The notes: generated by a model from the letters alone, not told the origin. A DNA stretch of 64,000 nucleotides from Bradyrhizobium diazoefficiens (GCF_016599855.1 NZ_CP067041.1:3348001-3412000); one strand, 5' to 3'; counted from the stretch's first letter, positions 48,299 through 57,622 are shown. Made by a program: numbers and translations.

Positions 48299-49141
48299 TT
48301 AGTGCTCGCCGCCCATCTGGGTGAACAACTCTTCGATGTCGATATCGGTCTGGCCCGCCGCGCGAACATGGCGGACTTCAAAGCTGTCGGGGGCGAAGCG
48401 GTACTCGACGAGGCCCGTCTCCTTGATCGCGATCCGGTCCTGGCGTGCATCGTTGATCTTGAAGCCGGCCGATGGCGCCCAGACGTGCCGCGTATGGCCG
48501 AACGTGAAGTCGCGGCGCTGGTGCACGTGACCGCTGGCGATCAGGCGCAGATCGACATCCGCAAACATCTCGATCAGCCGCGCGCGTGCCGGCTGCGGCA
48601 CGTAGCGGATCGAGGTCTCCGGTGTCTCGGGGTCATCGGGCAGGTTGAGAAACAGCGGCTTGTGGATGAACAGCGCGACCGGCCTGCCGCTGGCGCGCGA
48701 AATCTCCGAGGCGAGCCAGTCGAACTGCTCGGCCTCGAAGGCGAGCCCTGAATTCATCACCAGTGAGTTGAGACCGACGAAGCGCCAGCCCGCGGCCTCG
48801 AACGACCAATGGTCCTCGCCGATGATGTCGCGGAATTCCTGGCGATGCGCTTCCGTGACCGGCGGCTTGGGCGCCGGGCCGAGTGCGGTCGGATTGTCGC
48901 CGATGTCGTGATTGCCGGGGAGGAAGCGGCAGGGAACGGGCAGCGCGTCGTGCAGGCTCTTCGCGAACGCGACGTCGTCACGGCTGGTCGGCCCGTCGAA
49001 GGAGACGTCGCCGGTGTTGACGACGAGATCGGGTCCATCAGCGTCGATGTGTTCGCAGACGCGGTGGAAGTTGGCGATCAGGCCGGGAAAGCGCCGGCCG
49101 AGATGGGTGTCGGAAATCTGCGTGAGGCGAAATTCGGACAT
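48299..49141 (-). CDS. Metallophosphoesterase (calcineurin-like, CpdA-type)
   Basis: 280 aa. Motifs in order: SDTHLG (Asp11, His13), NTGDVSFDG, PGNHD, an IHKP segment, and GHVHQRR. This metal-binding order is the class of cyclic-nucleotide and other phosphodiesterases. The start MSEFRL at 49141 is preferred to a longer frame to 49207. Divergent from the MAPEG gene. Hydrolyses a phosphodiester, maybe cAMP; exact substrate unknown. Confidence 0.85.
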   Translation of the reverse strand: MSEFRLTQISDTHLGRRFPGLIANFHRVCEHIDADGPDLVVNTGDVSFDGPTSRDDVAFAKSLHDALPVPCRFLPGNHDIGDNPTALGPAPKPPVTEAHRQEFRDIIGEDHWSFEAAGWRFVGLNSLVMNSGLAFEAEQFDWLASEISRASGRPVALFIHKPLFLNLPDDPETPETSIRYVPQPARARLIEMFADVDLRLIASGHVHQRRDFTFGHTRHVWAPSAGFKINDARQDRIAIKETGLVEYRFAPDSFEVRHVRAAGQTDIDIEELFTQMGGEH

Positions 49142-49319
49142 GCGCGAAAGTATCGCCCGCTGAAACGTCGGAACGATGACGCGCGCACACAATCCGCGAT
49201 CGAACAAAGTTTAAAGCAAGCGACCGTTTGCGGGAACGGCGGTTCAACTCGTCCATTGTCAGCGCCAGAAGTCGCGGCTAATGACGGTTCGCGGCACGCC
49301 GCCTTACGGGAAAGTTCCG

Positions 49320-49742
49320 ATGTCTATCCAAATGGTCCTGCTGCCGGTCTTCGTGCAGGTCGGCCTCACCTTCGCCCTGCTGATCGGCATGGTAGTCGGG
49401 CGCCGGCGGGCGCTGGTCTCCGGCGAGACCAGGATCCGGGACGTTGCGCTCGGCGAGCCGAACTGGCCAAAAGGCACCACACAGATCGCCAATTGCTACC
49501 GCAACCAGTTCGAGCTGCCGGTGCTGTTCTACGCCCTGATCGCGCTGGCGCTGCCGCTCCGCCACGCCGATCTCTTCATCGTGCTGATGTCCTGGGTGTT
49601 CGTGGTGACGCGCTTTGCGCATGCCGGCGTGTTCGTCTCCTCGAACGATTTCGGCCGGCGCTCCACCGTCTGGCTCGCCAGCGCGCTCGTGCTGCTGGCG
49701 ATGTGGATCTACTTCGCACTGAAAATCCTGCTGCTGATCTGA
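49320..49742 (+). CDS. MAPEG family membrane protein
   Basis: 140 aa with about four transmembrane helices. The family consensus is visible: PNWPKGTTQIANCYRNQFELPVLFY fits the pattern with the conserved Glu and Asn/Gln residues (split here: EPNWPKGTTQ, then NCYRNQFELP). MAPEG proteins bind glutathione or lipids in the membrane. An ATG at 49320 follows GGGAAAG. The stop is nine bases before rsmB-type methyltransferase, so they may be cotranscribed. Confidence 0.85.
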   Translation: MSIQMVLLPVFVQVGLTFALLIGMVVGRRRALVSGETRIRDVALGEPNWPKGTTQIANCYRNQFELPVLFYALIALALPLRHADLFIVLMSWVFVVTRFAHAGVFVSSNDFGRRSTVWLASALVLLAMWIYFALKILLLI

Positions 49743-49751
49743 AAGATTCAA

Positions 49752-51053
49752 ATGACTCCCGCTGCCCGGCTGTCCGCAGCCATCGAGCTGATCGACACCA
49801 TCGAACGTGACCGCGTGCCTGCGGCCAAGGCTCTGAAGGAGTGGGGCACCGCGCACCGCTTTGCCGGCTCCGGCGACCGCGCCGCCATTGCCGGCCTCGT
49901 CTGGGACGTGCTGCGCCGCTATGCCTCGAGCGCCTATCTGATGGATGCCGATACCGCGCGGGCGCGGCTGATCGGCATGCTCCGCCTCGAGCGCGATATG
50001 GACACCGCGACCATGGCCGCGATGTTCGACGGCAGCCGGTATGCACCCGAGCCGCTGACGGAGGCCGAGCAGGCCGCGCTCAGCCATCGGTCGCTGAAAG
50101 ATGCACCCGCCGCAATCGCCGGCGACTATCCGGATTGGCTCGATTCCCATCTGGCCAAAGTGTTCGGCGAGGATCGCGTGGCAGAAGCGGTGGCAATGGC
50201 GAGCCGGGCGCCGCTCGATTTGCGCGTCAACACGCTAAAATCCAACCGCGATAAGGTGTTGAAGGCGCTTTCTCATCTTCATGCGAAACCGACGCCGTGG
50301 TCGCCAAATGGCCTGCGTATCGCGCTTTCCGCCGATGCGCGCAACCCGGGAATCCAGGCCGAAGAGGATTTCATCAAGGGCGGCGTTGAAGTGCAGGATG
50401 AGGGATCGCAGCTGGCGGCCCTCTTCACCGCGGCAAAACCGGGCGAGCAGGTGATCGATCTCTGCGCCGGCGCCGGCGGCAAGACGCTGGCGCTGGCCGC
50501 GATGATGCAGGGCAAGGGCCGGCTGATCGCGACCGACAGCGACAAGCGGCAATTGGCGCCGATTCACGAGCGCCTGTCGCGCGCCGGCGTCCACAATGCC
50601 GATGTCCGCACGCCCAAGGGCGAGGCCGATCCGCTCGCCGACATCAGCAGCACGGCCGATCTCGTCGTGATCGACGCGCCCTGCACGGGAACCGGCACCT
50701 GGCGCCGCAACCCCGACGCCAAATGGCGCATGCGGCCGGGCGCGCTGGAGATTCGTCTGAAGGACCAGGCAGAGGTGCTGGAGCGCGCGGTTCCGCTGGT
50801 GAAGGCCGGTGGCCGTATCGCCTACATCACCTGCTCGGTGCTGCCGGAGGAGAACGGCGACCAGGTGAGGGCCTTCGTCGCCAAGCATCCGGAGTTCGCG
50901 GTGGTGCCGCCGGAGCAGACCGCAGGCGTGCTGTGGGACAAGGCCGAGGAATTTGCAGAAGCCGCCCTGCAATCGCCTGAGGGTTGGCTGATGACCCCGC
51001 GCCGCACGGGCACGGATGGGTTCTTCGTCTCGGTGCTGAAGAAGGGCGGCTAA
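49752..51053 (+). CDS. RsmB/NOP family rRNA m5C methyltransferase
   Basis: 433 aa. The NOL1/NOP2 fold with an N-terminal NusB-like helical region, then the SAM motif DLCAGAGGKTLALA, the catalytic Cys311 in DAPCTGTG and the second Cys361 in TCSVLPEEN. Methylates cytosine in 16S rRNA or tRNA; RsmB-type substrate assignment is from overall resemblance. Distance to the MAPEG gene is nine bases, giving a likely two-gene unit. Confidence 0.9.
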   Translation: MTPAARLSAAIELIDTIERDRVPAAKALKEWGTAHRFAGSGDRAAIAGLVWDVLRRYASSAYLMDADTARARLIGMLRLERDMDTATMAAMFDGSRYAPEPLTEAEQAALSHRSLKDAPAAIAGDYPDWLDSHLAKVFGEDRVAEAVAMASRAPLDLRVNTLKSNRDKVLKALSHLHAKPTPWSPNGLRIALSADARNPGIQAEEDFIKGGVEVQDEGSQLAALFTAAKPGEQVIDLCAGAGGKTLALAAMMQGKGRLIATDSDKRQLAPIHERLSRAGVHNADVRTPKGEADPLADISSTADLVVIDAPCTGTGTWRRNPDAKWRMRPGALEIRLKDQAEVLERAVPLVKAGGRIAYITCSVLPEENGDQVRAFVAKHPEFAVVPPEQTAGVLWDKAEEFAEAALQSPEGWLMTPRRTGTDGFFVSVLKKGG

Positions 51054-51061
51054 TCACACGG

Positions 51062-51164
51062 CGTCATTCCGGGGCTCGCGAAGCGAGAGCCCGGAATCCA
51101 TCGGGCCGCAGAGACTGCCGCATGATGGATTCCGGGTTCGCCCTTCGGGCGCCCTGGAATGACG
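51062..51164. repeat. Intergenic palindromic repeat, family A (copy 5)
   Basis: CGTCATTCCGGGGC at the left and CCTGGAATGACG at the right, inner GAGCCCGGAATCCA / TGGATTCCGGGTTC arms. Lies between convergent RsmB and cold-shock genes. Confidence 0.85.
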
Positions 51165-51176
51165 AGGCAAACAAAA

Positions 51177-51206
51177 ACCCCGCGAACCGGAGCCCGGTCG
51201 CGGGGT
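51177..51206 (-). terminator. Intrinsic terminator for the cold-shock gene
   Basis: Reading leftwards: ACCCCGCGACCGG then CTC then CCGGTTCGCGGGGT, followed by TTTTTG. A stem of nine plus four base pairs and a T-run are the standard layout. It is 55 bases beyond the stop of the cold-shock gene. Confidence 0.85.
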
Positions 51207-51261
51207 CTCTGAACTCAACGATCCGCCGGTACGTCCGCGGTCAGATCGCGTGCGCGGTCAA

Positions 51262-51471
51262 CTAGCCGGCGCGGAGGTTGTCAGCCGAGGACTTGCCGCT
51301 GCGGCGGTCCGCGACGATGTCGAAGGAGACCTTCTGGCCCTCGTTGAGGGTGCTCAGACCAGCGCGCTCAACGGCGCTGATGTGAACGAAGACGTCCTTG
51401 TCGCCGTTGTCAGGCTGAATGAAACCAAAACCCTTTTGGTTGTTGAACCACTTCACGGTGCCCATTGCCAT
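51262..51471 (-). CDS. Cold-shock protein
   Basis: 69 aa, single CSD. RNP1 is KGFGFIQ and RNP2 is VFVHISA; the start GTVKWF is typical. Binds single-stranded nucleic acid and acts as an RNA chaperone. I chose the ATG at 51471 (MAMGTVKWF); an ATG at 51477 is nearly as good because AAAGGAA lies immediately upstream. The gene has a clean intrinsic terminator and about 240 bases of upstream intergenic DNA that could hold a long leader, as in other csp genes. Confidence 0.93.
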   Translation of the reverse strand: MAMGTVKWFNNQKGFGFIQPDNGDKDVFVHISAVERAGLSTLNEGQKVSFDIVADRRSGKSSADNLRAG

Positions 51472-51498
51472 AGTCATTTCCTTTCGTTGACGATGCAC

Positions 51499-51737
51499 TC
51501 AGGGGGACTATTGCGCGAATGTTCGCGCCCTTCGTCCCGTTTGGTCGATTTTGGAGAAATACCTGAAACGTGCTCGCCCATTGGAAATGAGACGGAGCGG
51601 CCCAGTCGTTCGGCCAAGGATCGATGGTTCACAATCTAGCGATTTTTTGGGGCGACTTCAAGGCGGCACGCGCTCCTAGCGAGCGCCTCGCACTTTGCTA
51701 TTTTGCGCTGCACACCATTTCCTGGCGGACGGTTCCA
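51499..51737. other. Leader/intergenic region of the cold-shock gene
   Basis: About 240 bases between the cold-shock start and the end of the cupin gene. No gene is supported. A csp leader would normally be structured, but I could not single out a definite stem. Confidence 0.35.
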
Positions 51738-52070
51738 TCAATCCACGATGAAGAGCGTCGCGCCCACCGCCGTTGACGAGCGATGCGCGGCATCGCCGAA
51801 ATCCGAGACCTGATAGCTCATTCCCGCCGTCAGCTTGAAGGTGCGCCCGTCGCGCAATTCGCTGTCCAGCTCGCCCGCGAGCACATAGAGCACGTGGCCG
51901 CGATCGCACCAATGATCGGCGAGATAGCCCGGCGAATACTCCACCATCCGCACCCGCAAATCGCCGATGTTGAGCGTCCGCCATCTCGCTTCACCGGTCT
52001 CGCCGGGATGCGTGGTGGCCTCGACCTTGCTCCAGTCGGTGACGGTGAAGGGCGAGGCGGGGAGTTTCAC
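51738..52070 (-). CDS. Cupin-fold protein with DHWC motif
   Basis: 110 aa beta-barrel. ADHWCDRGHVLYVLAGEL contains two His positions of the cupin metal site and the DHWC tetrad; later DFGDAAHRSS supplies another His. Small cupins of this type have unknown functions. Starts MKLPASPF; no signal peptide. Same strand as the cold-shock gene, but 240 bases apart. Confidence 0.75.
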   Translation of the reverse strand: MKLPASPFTVTDWSKVEATTHPGETGEARWRTLNIGDLRVRMVEYSPGYLADHWCDRGHVLYVLAGELDSELRDGRTFKLTAGMSYQVSDFGDAAHRSSTAVGATLFIVD

Positions 52071-52499
52071 GATGGGATCCTGTCGCGATGTCGGCGGTGT
52101 TGTTTGTTAGCGCAGGCTGGTGCCGCAGTCTTCGTCACTGTGAGTGTGCGCCACAACGTCTCTCACCCTCGGTGTCATCGCCCGACTTTGATCGGGCGAT
52201 CCAGTATTCCACTAGCGGTCGTGATTAAACCGATGGGCCGCGGCGTGCTGGATTCCCCGCTTGCCGCCTACGCTAAAGCTTCGGCGGCCTTAGACCTTAA
52301 CCCCGGCGAAGCCTTGGCGTAGCCGGGTCGCGGGGAATGACAGCGGTGGGTGGGGTGCGCACCGTCCGCACACGACAAGCACGAGGCCAATTAGGTCAAT
52401 AATACTTACCTATATCCATTTGTCCCTGACTCAAAGAAGAATGTGGGCGCGCGGGCCGACGCTGTTGCGGGCAGGGGGCTGGTCGCGTATCTGCTTGCC
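52071..52499. other. Region upstream of guaA with repeat C and AT-rich promoter tract
   Basis: 429 bases: repeat C copy 3 (52173-52341), followed by a conspicuously AT-rich tract (about 52390-52440) which probably holds the guaA promoter. No gene is supported. Confidence 0.5.
52173..52341. repeat. Intergenic palindromic repeat, family C (copy 3, with nested element)
   Basis: GTCATCGCCCGAC ... GGATTCCCCGC, with right end CGCGGGGAATGAC. Inside sits a second inverted pair, TACGCTAAAGCTTCG at 52269-52283 and CGAAGCCTTGGCGTA at 52307-52321, matching in 13 of 15 positions. Copies 1 and 2 lack this insert. Confidence 0.8.
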
Positions 52500-54098
52500 A
52501 TGACAGCAGCACAGAACGACCGCTCCGCGTCGACGCCCTCGGTGGCCTCGGCGCATGACAAGATTCTCATAGTCGATTTCGGCAGCCAGGTGACGCAGCT
52601 GATCGCGCGTCGCGTGCGCGAGGACGGCGTCTATTGCGAGATCGTCCCATTCAACAAGGCCGAACAGGCCTTCCTCGACATGAAGCCGAAAGCGGTGATC
52701 CTCTCCGGGGGTCCAGAGTCGGTGCATGAGGCCGGCTCGCCCCGCGCCCCGCAAGCGATCTTCGATTCCGGCGTGCCCGTGATGGGCATCTGCTACGGCC
52801 AGATGACCATGGCAGCCCAGCTCGGCGGTGAGGTCGAGGGCGGCCATCACCGCGAATTCGGCCGCGCCGATGTCGAGGTGAAGGCGCCGAGCAAGCTGTT
52901 CGAGGATGTCTGGTCACCGGGCGGCAAGAACCAGGTCTGGATGAGCCACGGCGACCGCATCACCAGGATGCCGCCGGGCTTCTCCGTTGCCGGCACCTCG
53001 CCGAACGCGCCGTTCGCGATCATCCAGGACGAGACGCGTAAATATTACGGCCTGATGTTCCACCCCGAAGTGGTGCACACGCCCGACGGCGCCAAGCTGA
53101 TCCGCAATTTCGTCCGCAAGATCGCGGGCCTCACCGGCGACTGGACCATGCGCGCGTTCCGCGAAGAGGAGATCGCCAAGATCCGCGCGCAGGTCGGCAA
53201 GGGCAAGGTGATCTGCGGCCTCTCCGGCGGCGTCGATTCCGCCGTCGCGGCCGTGCTGATCCACGAAGCCATCGGCGACCAGCTCACCTGTGTGTTCGTC
53301 GATCATGGCCTACTGCGCCTCGACGAAGCGAAGACCGTGGTCGATCTGTTCCGCCACCACTACAACATCCCGCTGGTGCACGTGGATGCGTCCAAGCAAT
53401 TCCTCGGCGAGCTCGAAGGCGTCAGCGACCCCGAGACGAAGCGCAAGATCATCGGCCGCCTCTTCATCGAGGTGTTCGAGCAGGAAGCGAAAAAGATCGG
53501 CGGCGCCGATTTCCTGGCGCAAGGCACGCTCTATCCTGATGTGATCGAGAGCGTCTCCTTCACCGGCGGCCCCTCGGTGACGATCAAGTCGCACCACAAT
53601 GTCGGCGGTCTGCCTGAACGCATGAACATGAAGCTCGTCGAGCCCCTGCGCGAACTGTTCAAGGACGAGGTCCGCAAGCTCGGCCGCGAGCTCGGCCTCC
53701 CCGAGATCTTCGTCGGCCGCCACCCGTTCCCGGGCCCGGGCCTCGCCATCCGCTGCCCCGGCGAGATCTCGAAGGACAAGCTCGACATCCTGCGCAAGGC
53801 CGATGCCGTCTACATCGACCAGATCCGCAAGCACGGCCTCTATGACGAGATCTGGCAGGCCTTCGCCGTGCTGCTCCCGGTCAAGACCGTCGGCGTCATG
53901 GGCGACGGCCGCACCTATGATTTCGTGGTCGGCCTGCGCGCCGTCACCTCCACCGACGGCATGACCGCGGACTTCTACCAGTTCGACATGAAGTTTCTGG
54001 GCGAGACGGCAACACGCATCATCAACGAGGTGAAGGGCGTGAACCGGGTGGTGTATGACGTGACGAGCAAGCCGCCCGGGACGATTGAGTGGGAGTAG
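52500..54098 (+). CDS. guaA: GMP synthase (glutamine-hydrolysing)
   Basis: 532 aa. Class I amidotransferase domain with Cys98 in GICYGQ and the ATP pyrophosphatase domain with PP-loop SGGVDSAV near residue 243; the C-terminal dimerisation domain ends KPPGTIEWE. It aminates XMP to GMP. The start at 52500 begins the family N-terminus; a 19-residue extension is possible. The last codons contain GAGTGGGA (54087-54094), the sort of sequence used by integrative elements at guaA. Confidence 0.97.
   Translation: MTAAQNDRSASTPSVASAHDKILIVDFGSQVTQLIARRVREDGVYCEIVPFNKAEQAFLDMKPKAVILSGGPESVHEAGSPRAPQAIFDSGVPVMGICYGQMTMAAQLGGEVEGGHHREFGRADVEVKAPSKLFEDVWSPGGKNQVWMSHGDRITRMPPGFSVAGTSPNAPFAIIQDETRKYYGLMFHPEVVHTPDGAKLIRNFVRKIAGLTGDWTMRAFREEEIAKIRAQVGKGKVICGLSGGVDSAVAAVLIHEAIGDQLTCVFVDHGLLRLDEAKTVVDLFRHHYNIPLVHVDASKQFLGELEGVSDPETKRKIIGRLFIEVFEQEAKKIGGADFLAQGTLYPDVIESVSFTGGPSVTIKSHHNVGGLPERMNMKLVEPLRELFKDEVRKLGRELGLPEIFVGRHPFPGPGLAIRCPGEISKDKLDILRKADAVYIDQIRKHGLYDEIWQAFAVLLPVKTVGVMGDGRTYDFVVGLRAVTSTDGMTADFYQFDMKFLGETATRIINEVKGVNRVVYDVTSKPPGTIEWE
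54087..54094 (+). other. Possible att core at the 3' end of guaA
   Basis: GAGTGGGA lies within the last codons of guaA. The 3' end of guaA is a known integration hotspot. I saw no second copy to the right within the window, so this is only a candidate site. Confidence 0.35.
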
Positions 54099-54150
54099 GG
54101 GCATGATTGTTCAATCCCTAACTCTCCGGAGAGGCGACGCCGCTTGAATC

Positions 54151-55053
54151 ATGGGATTTGGAGTATTCATCCATCGATCGGACTCGATCTACGATGACAG
54201 TCCCGCTGAACGATATCAGTTTCCCAGTCAGTATCTCCGCCGCGTTGAAGCCTGCATAGGCGATTGGATCATCTATTACGAGCCGAGCAAAGTGGTCGAG
54301 ACGCGCGGCTATTTTGCGATTGCTCGGGTTCAGCAGGTTATTCCTGACCCGGGCACTCCAGGGATGTATCTCGCTCTGATCGAGCCCGGAAGCTATCTCG
54401 ATTTTGCCAATCCGGTTTCTTTCAACGGGCCGACTGGTCTAGTAGAGCGCGGTGTCTTGAATGAGCAGGGACGAATTTCCGGACGTGCTCAGTCGGCGGT
54501 CCGTCCCATCTCACCCGAAGATTTCAATAGAATATTCGAGCTTGGTTTCGCGGAAGGCACTCCGCTGCTGCCCAGGGTTGATGCCGATGTTCGGTTGTCC
54601 CAACTCGACGAAAGAGAGCAGGTGCCGTTCGTATTCGAGCAGCAAAGAGATCGCGTCAGCCTTGCCGTATCTCGAGTTCTGCGCGATCGCGTATTTCGTC
54701 GGATCGTACTGCGCGCCTATGATGAACGCTGCGCCATTACCGGATTGAAGCTTATCAACGGAATGGGGCGCGCAGAAGTTGCGGCGGCGCACATTCGGCC
54801 TGTGGAGGCAAATGGGCCGGATATCGTTAGCAATGGGATCGCCCTCTCAGGTACGGCTCATTGGATGTTCGACCGTGGTCTGATCACCTTAGCCGACGAT
54901 CTCGAAATACTTATCTCGCGTCAGACAAATGACCAGGAAGGAGTCCGATCAATCATCAATAGGACCGGTCGTGCTCTTGAGCCGAGAAGACCGTCTGATC
55001 GTCCTCATCCGCACTTCTTGAAATGGCACCGCGAGAACTGCTTCAAGCAATGA
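54151..55053 (+). CDS. HNH endonuclease with a PUA/EVE-like N-terminal region
   Basis: 300 aa. The C-terminal HNH domain reads RCAITGLKL, AAAHIRP (His214), SNGIAL (Asn228) and TAHWMFD (His237), then HPHFLKWHRENCF. This is the COG3440 type of predicted restriction endonuclease. Residues 1 to about 115 (FHRSDSIYDD region, CIGDWIIYYEP, YFAIARVQQVI, LALIEPGSYLDF) look like a beta-rich base-reading PUA/EVE-type fold, but that is inference. GC content is visibly lower than in flanking genes. Next gene is 81 bases downstream on the same strand. Confidence 0.8.
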   Translation: MGFGVFIHRSDSIYDDSPAERYQFPSQYLRRVEACIGDWIIYYEPSKVVETRGYFAIARVQQVIPDPGTPGMYLALIEPGSYLDFANPVSFNGPTGLVERGVLNEQGRISGRAQSAVRPISPEDFNRIFELGFAEGTPLLPRVDADVRLSQLDEREQVPFVFEQQRDRVSLAVSRVLRDRVFRRIVLRAYDERCAITGLKLINGMGRAEVAAAHIRPVEANGPDIVSNGIALSGTAHWMFDRGLITLADDLEILISRQTNDQEGVRSIINRTGRALEPRRPSDRPHPHFLKWHRENCFKQ

Positions 55054-55134
55054 GTCGGATTGATGGGGATCGTTTTGCTCCACGTGTTCTTCGAACTCTG
55101 GCAGCAGGCAATATCGTTAGTAGCGGAGGGATGC

Positions 55135-55620
55135 ATGGGTGAGGACGACAAGAAGAAGGAATTCGTTGAACGGGTACGGCGGCACTTTCAGGAAATCACG
55201 CCTCAACTGAATATAGAAATGACGATGATCTCAGAACTGTCATGGGATGAGGAGACGAGCTTCCTGCTGATTGAATACGACGCGTCACAGTTTAGCGATG
55301 AGTTTTTTGTGGCATTGTGGGCGATGGATGCCGATGGCGAACCTGTCGACCGGGAGGGGCACTGGTTTCTCAAGGATCGGGCCGTCGTCGTTCCCTCCGA
55401 AATTTACGATGATGAGAAATACGAGGCGATTGAACCGGGGGAAATGGCTTCAGAGCTTCTGGAGCAGTGGTTCGCCCAAGCGTGGCGTGCCCATGGGCCT
55501 AAGGCGCATTCGGCGTATATCGGCCACCACGACAGCTATTTCAAGACCGATCTGGCCACCGGCGAACAGGTCAATTGGGACAGCATCGTTGCGCGAGCAA
55601 AGGCCGGGCTCGCCTCATAG
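55135..55620 (+). CDS. Acidic hypothetical protein, neighbour of the HNH endonuclease
   Basis: 161 aa, no recognised domain. Rich in Glu and Asp, with many Trp, Tyr and Phe. A ribosome site (GGAGGG) lies just before the ATG at 55135; the frame extends further upstream, but the added residues are unconvincing. Low GC like the HNH gene, and in the same direction. Its acidity and position recall immunity or antitoxin-like partners, but this is only inferred; no known immunity fold is recognised. Confidence 0.65.
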   Translation: MGEDDKKKEFVERVRRHFQEITPQLNIEMTMISELSWDEETSFLLIEYDASQFSDEFFVALWAMDADGEPVDREGHWFLKDRAVVVPSEIYDDEKYEAIEPGEMASELLEQWFAQAWRAHGPKAHSAYIGHHDSYFKTDLATGEQVNWDSIVARAKAGLAS

Positions 55621-55758
55621 TCTCGCAATTCTTGATCGCGCGGGATAGGTAGATCCTAGCGAGACCTAATTGCCGCGCAGGCGCCCAGCGCGTTAGCCGG
55701 ATGTCGATCACGCGGTCCCGTGCTACGACCTCAACATCGCTTCTCTGGAGCCGTGTTG

Positions 55759-56283
55759 ATGTCCGTCCCGTCCACCCCACCCACCTCCACCGACCCCGAA
55801 ACCCTCGGCTGGATGCGCGGTTTCCCGCCATCCCCCGATCGCCTCATCACCTTCCAGAACGGCTCCTTCCGCAACTTCCCCGAACTGCGCTGGGCCTTGG
55901 AGCAACATCCGTCAGCTGGTGCCGACCGTGAATGTCTGGCGCGGGGCGGGGCCTGCATCGGTGCTGCCGCGCGTGGACCATGACATCGGCGCGTCGGCCT
56001 CGACCACGATGGGATGGCCGTCCCATGACCTTCGCGAAAATGCTGGAGGAAACCTACACCGACGGCATCGCGGTGCTGCATCGGGGCAAGCTGATCTATG
56101 AGCGCTATTTTGGCGCGTTGAAGCCGCACAAGCCGCATATCGCGATGTCGGTGACGAAGTCGTTCGCCGGTACGCTGGCCGGCATCTTGATCGCGGACGG
56201 CAAGATCGATCCGCAGGCGCCGATCACAGATTATGTGCCGGAGCTGAAGGCGAGTGCGTTCGGCGATGCGCGCGTGCACGAGC
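55759..56283 (+). pseudogene. Broken serine hydrolase (6-aminohexanoate-dimer-hydrolase/beta-lactamase fold)
   Basis: Three pieces in three frames. Frame 1 from ATG 55759: GFPPSPDRLITFQNGSF ... LRWAL. Frame 2 from about 55901 (one extra base in TTGGAGC): NIRQLVPTVNVWRG. Frame 3 from about 56015: MTFAKMLEETYTDGIAVL ... SVTKSFAGTLAGIL, with the SxxK catalytic pair. Similarity stops near 56283, before the region with the catalytic Tyr. Two frameshifts and a lost 3' half make it non-functional. Confidence 0.75.
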
Positions 56284-56368
56284 CGGGCAACAGCACGCCA
56301 AACCGCAAGATCGGTCGAGCGCATCACGGCCGTCACCGCCTAACTGAACCCGCAACGGAGCAAGAACG

Positions 56369-57235
56369 ATGACGGCGGCACTGCGAAACTATCAGGATCG
56401 GATGCGGCGGGTGCTGGACTATATCGACCGGCATCTTGACCACGATCTGGATCTGGACACGGTGAGCGGTGTTGCGGCCTTCTCGAAGTTTCATTTCCAC
56501 CGGCAGTTCACGGCGACCTTCGGGCTGTCGGTGCATCGCTATGTCCAACTGGCCCGTATGAAGCGCGCTTCGCACCGGCTTGCCTACATGGACGCTCACA
56601 GCGTCACGGACATTGCGATGGATGCCGGTTACGACGCGCCGGACGCCTTCGCCCGCGCCTTTCGGCGACGGTTCGGGCAATCGCCGTCGTCGTTCCGGAC
56701 GTCTCCCGACTGGGAGCCGTGGCTTGCGGCCTTCGGTCCTCTCGACAACGCAAGGAGCAAGCTGATGAAGACCTTTACCACTGACGACGTGACGATCCGC
56801 GATGTACCCACCACGAAGGTTGCGATGATGGAGCATCGGGGCGACCCAGAGACGCTTCCCGCCACCATCCAGCGCTTCATCGCCTGGCGCAAAGCCGCTG
56901 GCCTGCACCCCAGGACAAATCCGACCTTCAATGTCTGGCGTCCTGTGTCGCCTGGCAATTACAGCATAGACCTTTGCGTCGGGACCGATCAGCCGATCGA
57001 GGCGAACGGTGAAGAGATCAAGGCCGGCGAGATCCCCGGCGGACGCTGCGCGGTGCTGCGGGTCGTCGGCTACACCGACAATCTGGAGCCCGCCGCGCTC
57101 TACCTTTATCGCGACTGGCTTCCATCCAGCGGCAAGGAAGCACGCGACTTCCCGATCTATTGCCAGCGCCTGAGCCTGTTTCCGGAGGTGCCGGAACATG
57201 AGACGACGGTGGACCTTTTTCTGCCGCTGAAATAG
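56369..57235 (+). CDS. AraC-family regulator with GyrI-like effector domain
   Basis: 288 aa. Two HTH motifs of AraC type at residues about 10-110 (SKFHFHRQFTATFGLSVHRY, then VTDIAMDAGYDAPDAFARAFRRRFGQSP). From about residue 130 a GyrI/SOUL-like small-molecule-binding domain follows (PTTKVAMMEHRGDPETLP ... VDLFLPLK). Such proteins resemble Rob and respond to drugs or other ligands. Not obviously linked to the next genes. Confidence 0.9.
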   Translation: MTAALRNYQDRMRRVLDYIDRHLDHDLDLDTVSGVAAFSKFHFHRQFTATFGLSVHRYVQLARMKRASHRLAYMDAHSVTDIAMDAGYDAPDAFARAFRRRFGQSPSSFRTSPDWEPWLAAFGPLDNARSKLMKTFTTDDVTIRDVPTTKVAMMEHRGDPETLPATIQRFIAWRKAAGLHPRTNPTFNVWRPVSPGNYSIDLCVGTDQPIEANGEEIKAGEIPGGRCAVLRVVGYTDNLEPAALYLYRDWLPSSGKEARDFPIYCQRLSLFPEVPEHETTVDLFLPLK

Positions 57236-57325
57236 CGCGCAGCCCCGGCGAATCTCGCCTCATCTGCTGGATGGACGCGCGATGCGCTACGCGGTCGATG
57301 GTGAAGGATCTTCGAAGCGGCGATA

Positions 57326-57622
57326 TCAGCCGCGCGTCTTCAGATGCAGCATCGGATGATGCTCATAGTGACCGGCGCCGTTTTTCACGATCGGGTCTTC
57401 CGACGTGATCGCCGCGATGTCGAGATCATCGGCGATTTGGTAGAGCGACACGCCATACCCGCCATTCGGGTCCATCACCGGCCCGTGCGCGACGACTTGC
57501 CCCTTCTCGAGCAGGTCATCCAGGAACGCGCCGTGCTGTTTCATCCAGGCTTTCTCATCGGCCGTGATGGTCGCGAGAAATTCGGCGCGCGGCGGAATGT
57601 ACTTGCACAAATAGTACTTCAT
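57326..57622 (-). CDS. YciI-like protein
   Basis: 98 aa, ferredoxin-like. MKYYLCKYIPPR at the N-terminus, KAWMKQHGAFLDDL and VVAHGPVMDPNGGYGVSLYQ fit the YciI group, in which a conserved His and Asp are candidates for catalysis. The function is unknown; often near AraC or stress-response genes. Confidence 0.8.
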   Translation of the reverse strand: MKYYLCKYIPPRAEFLATITADEKAWMKQHGAFLDDLLEKGQVVAHGPVMDPNGGYGVSLYQIADDLDIAAITSEDPIVKNGAGHYEHHPMLHLKTRG

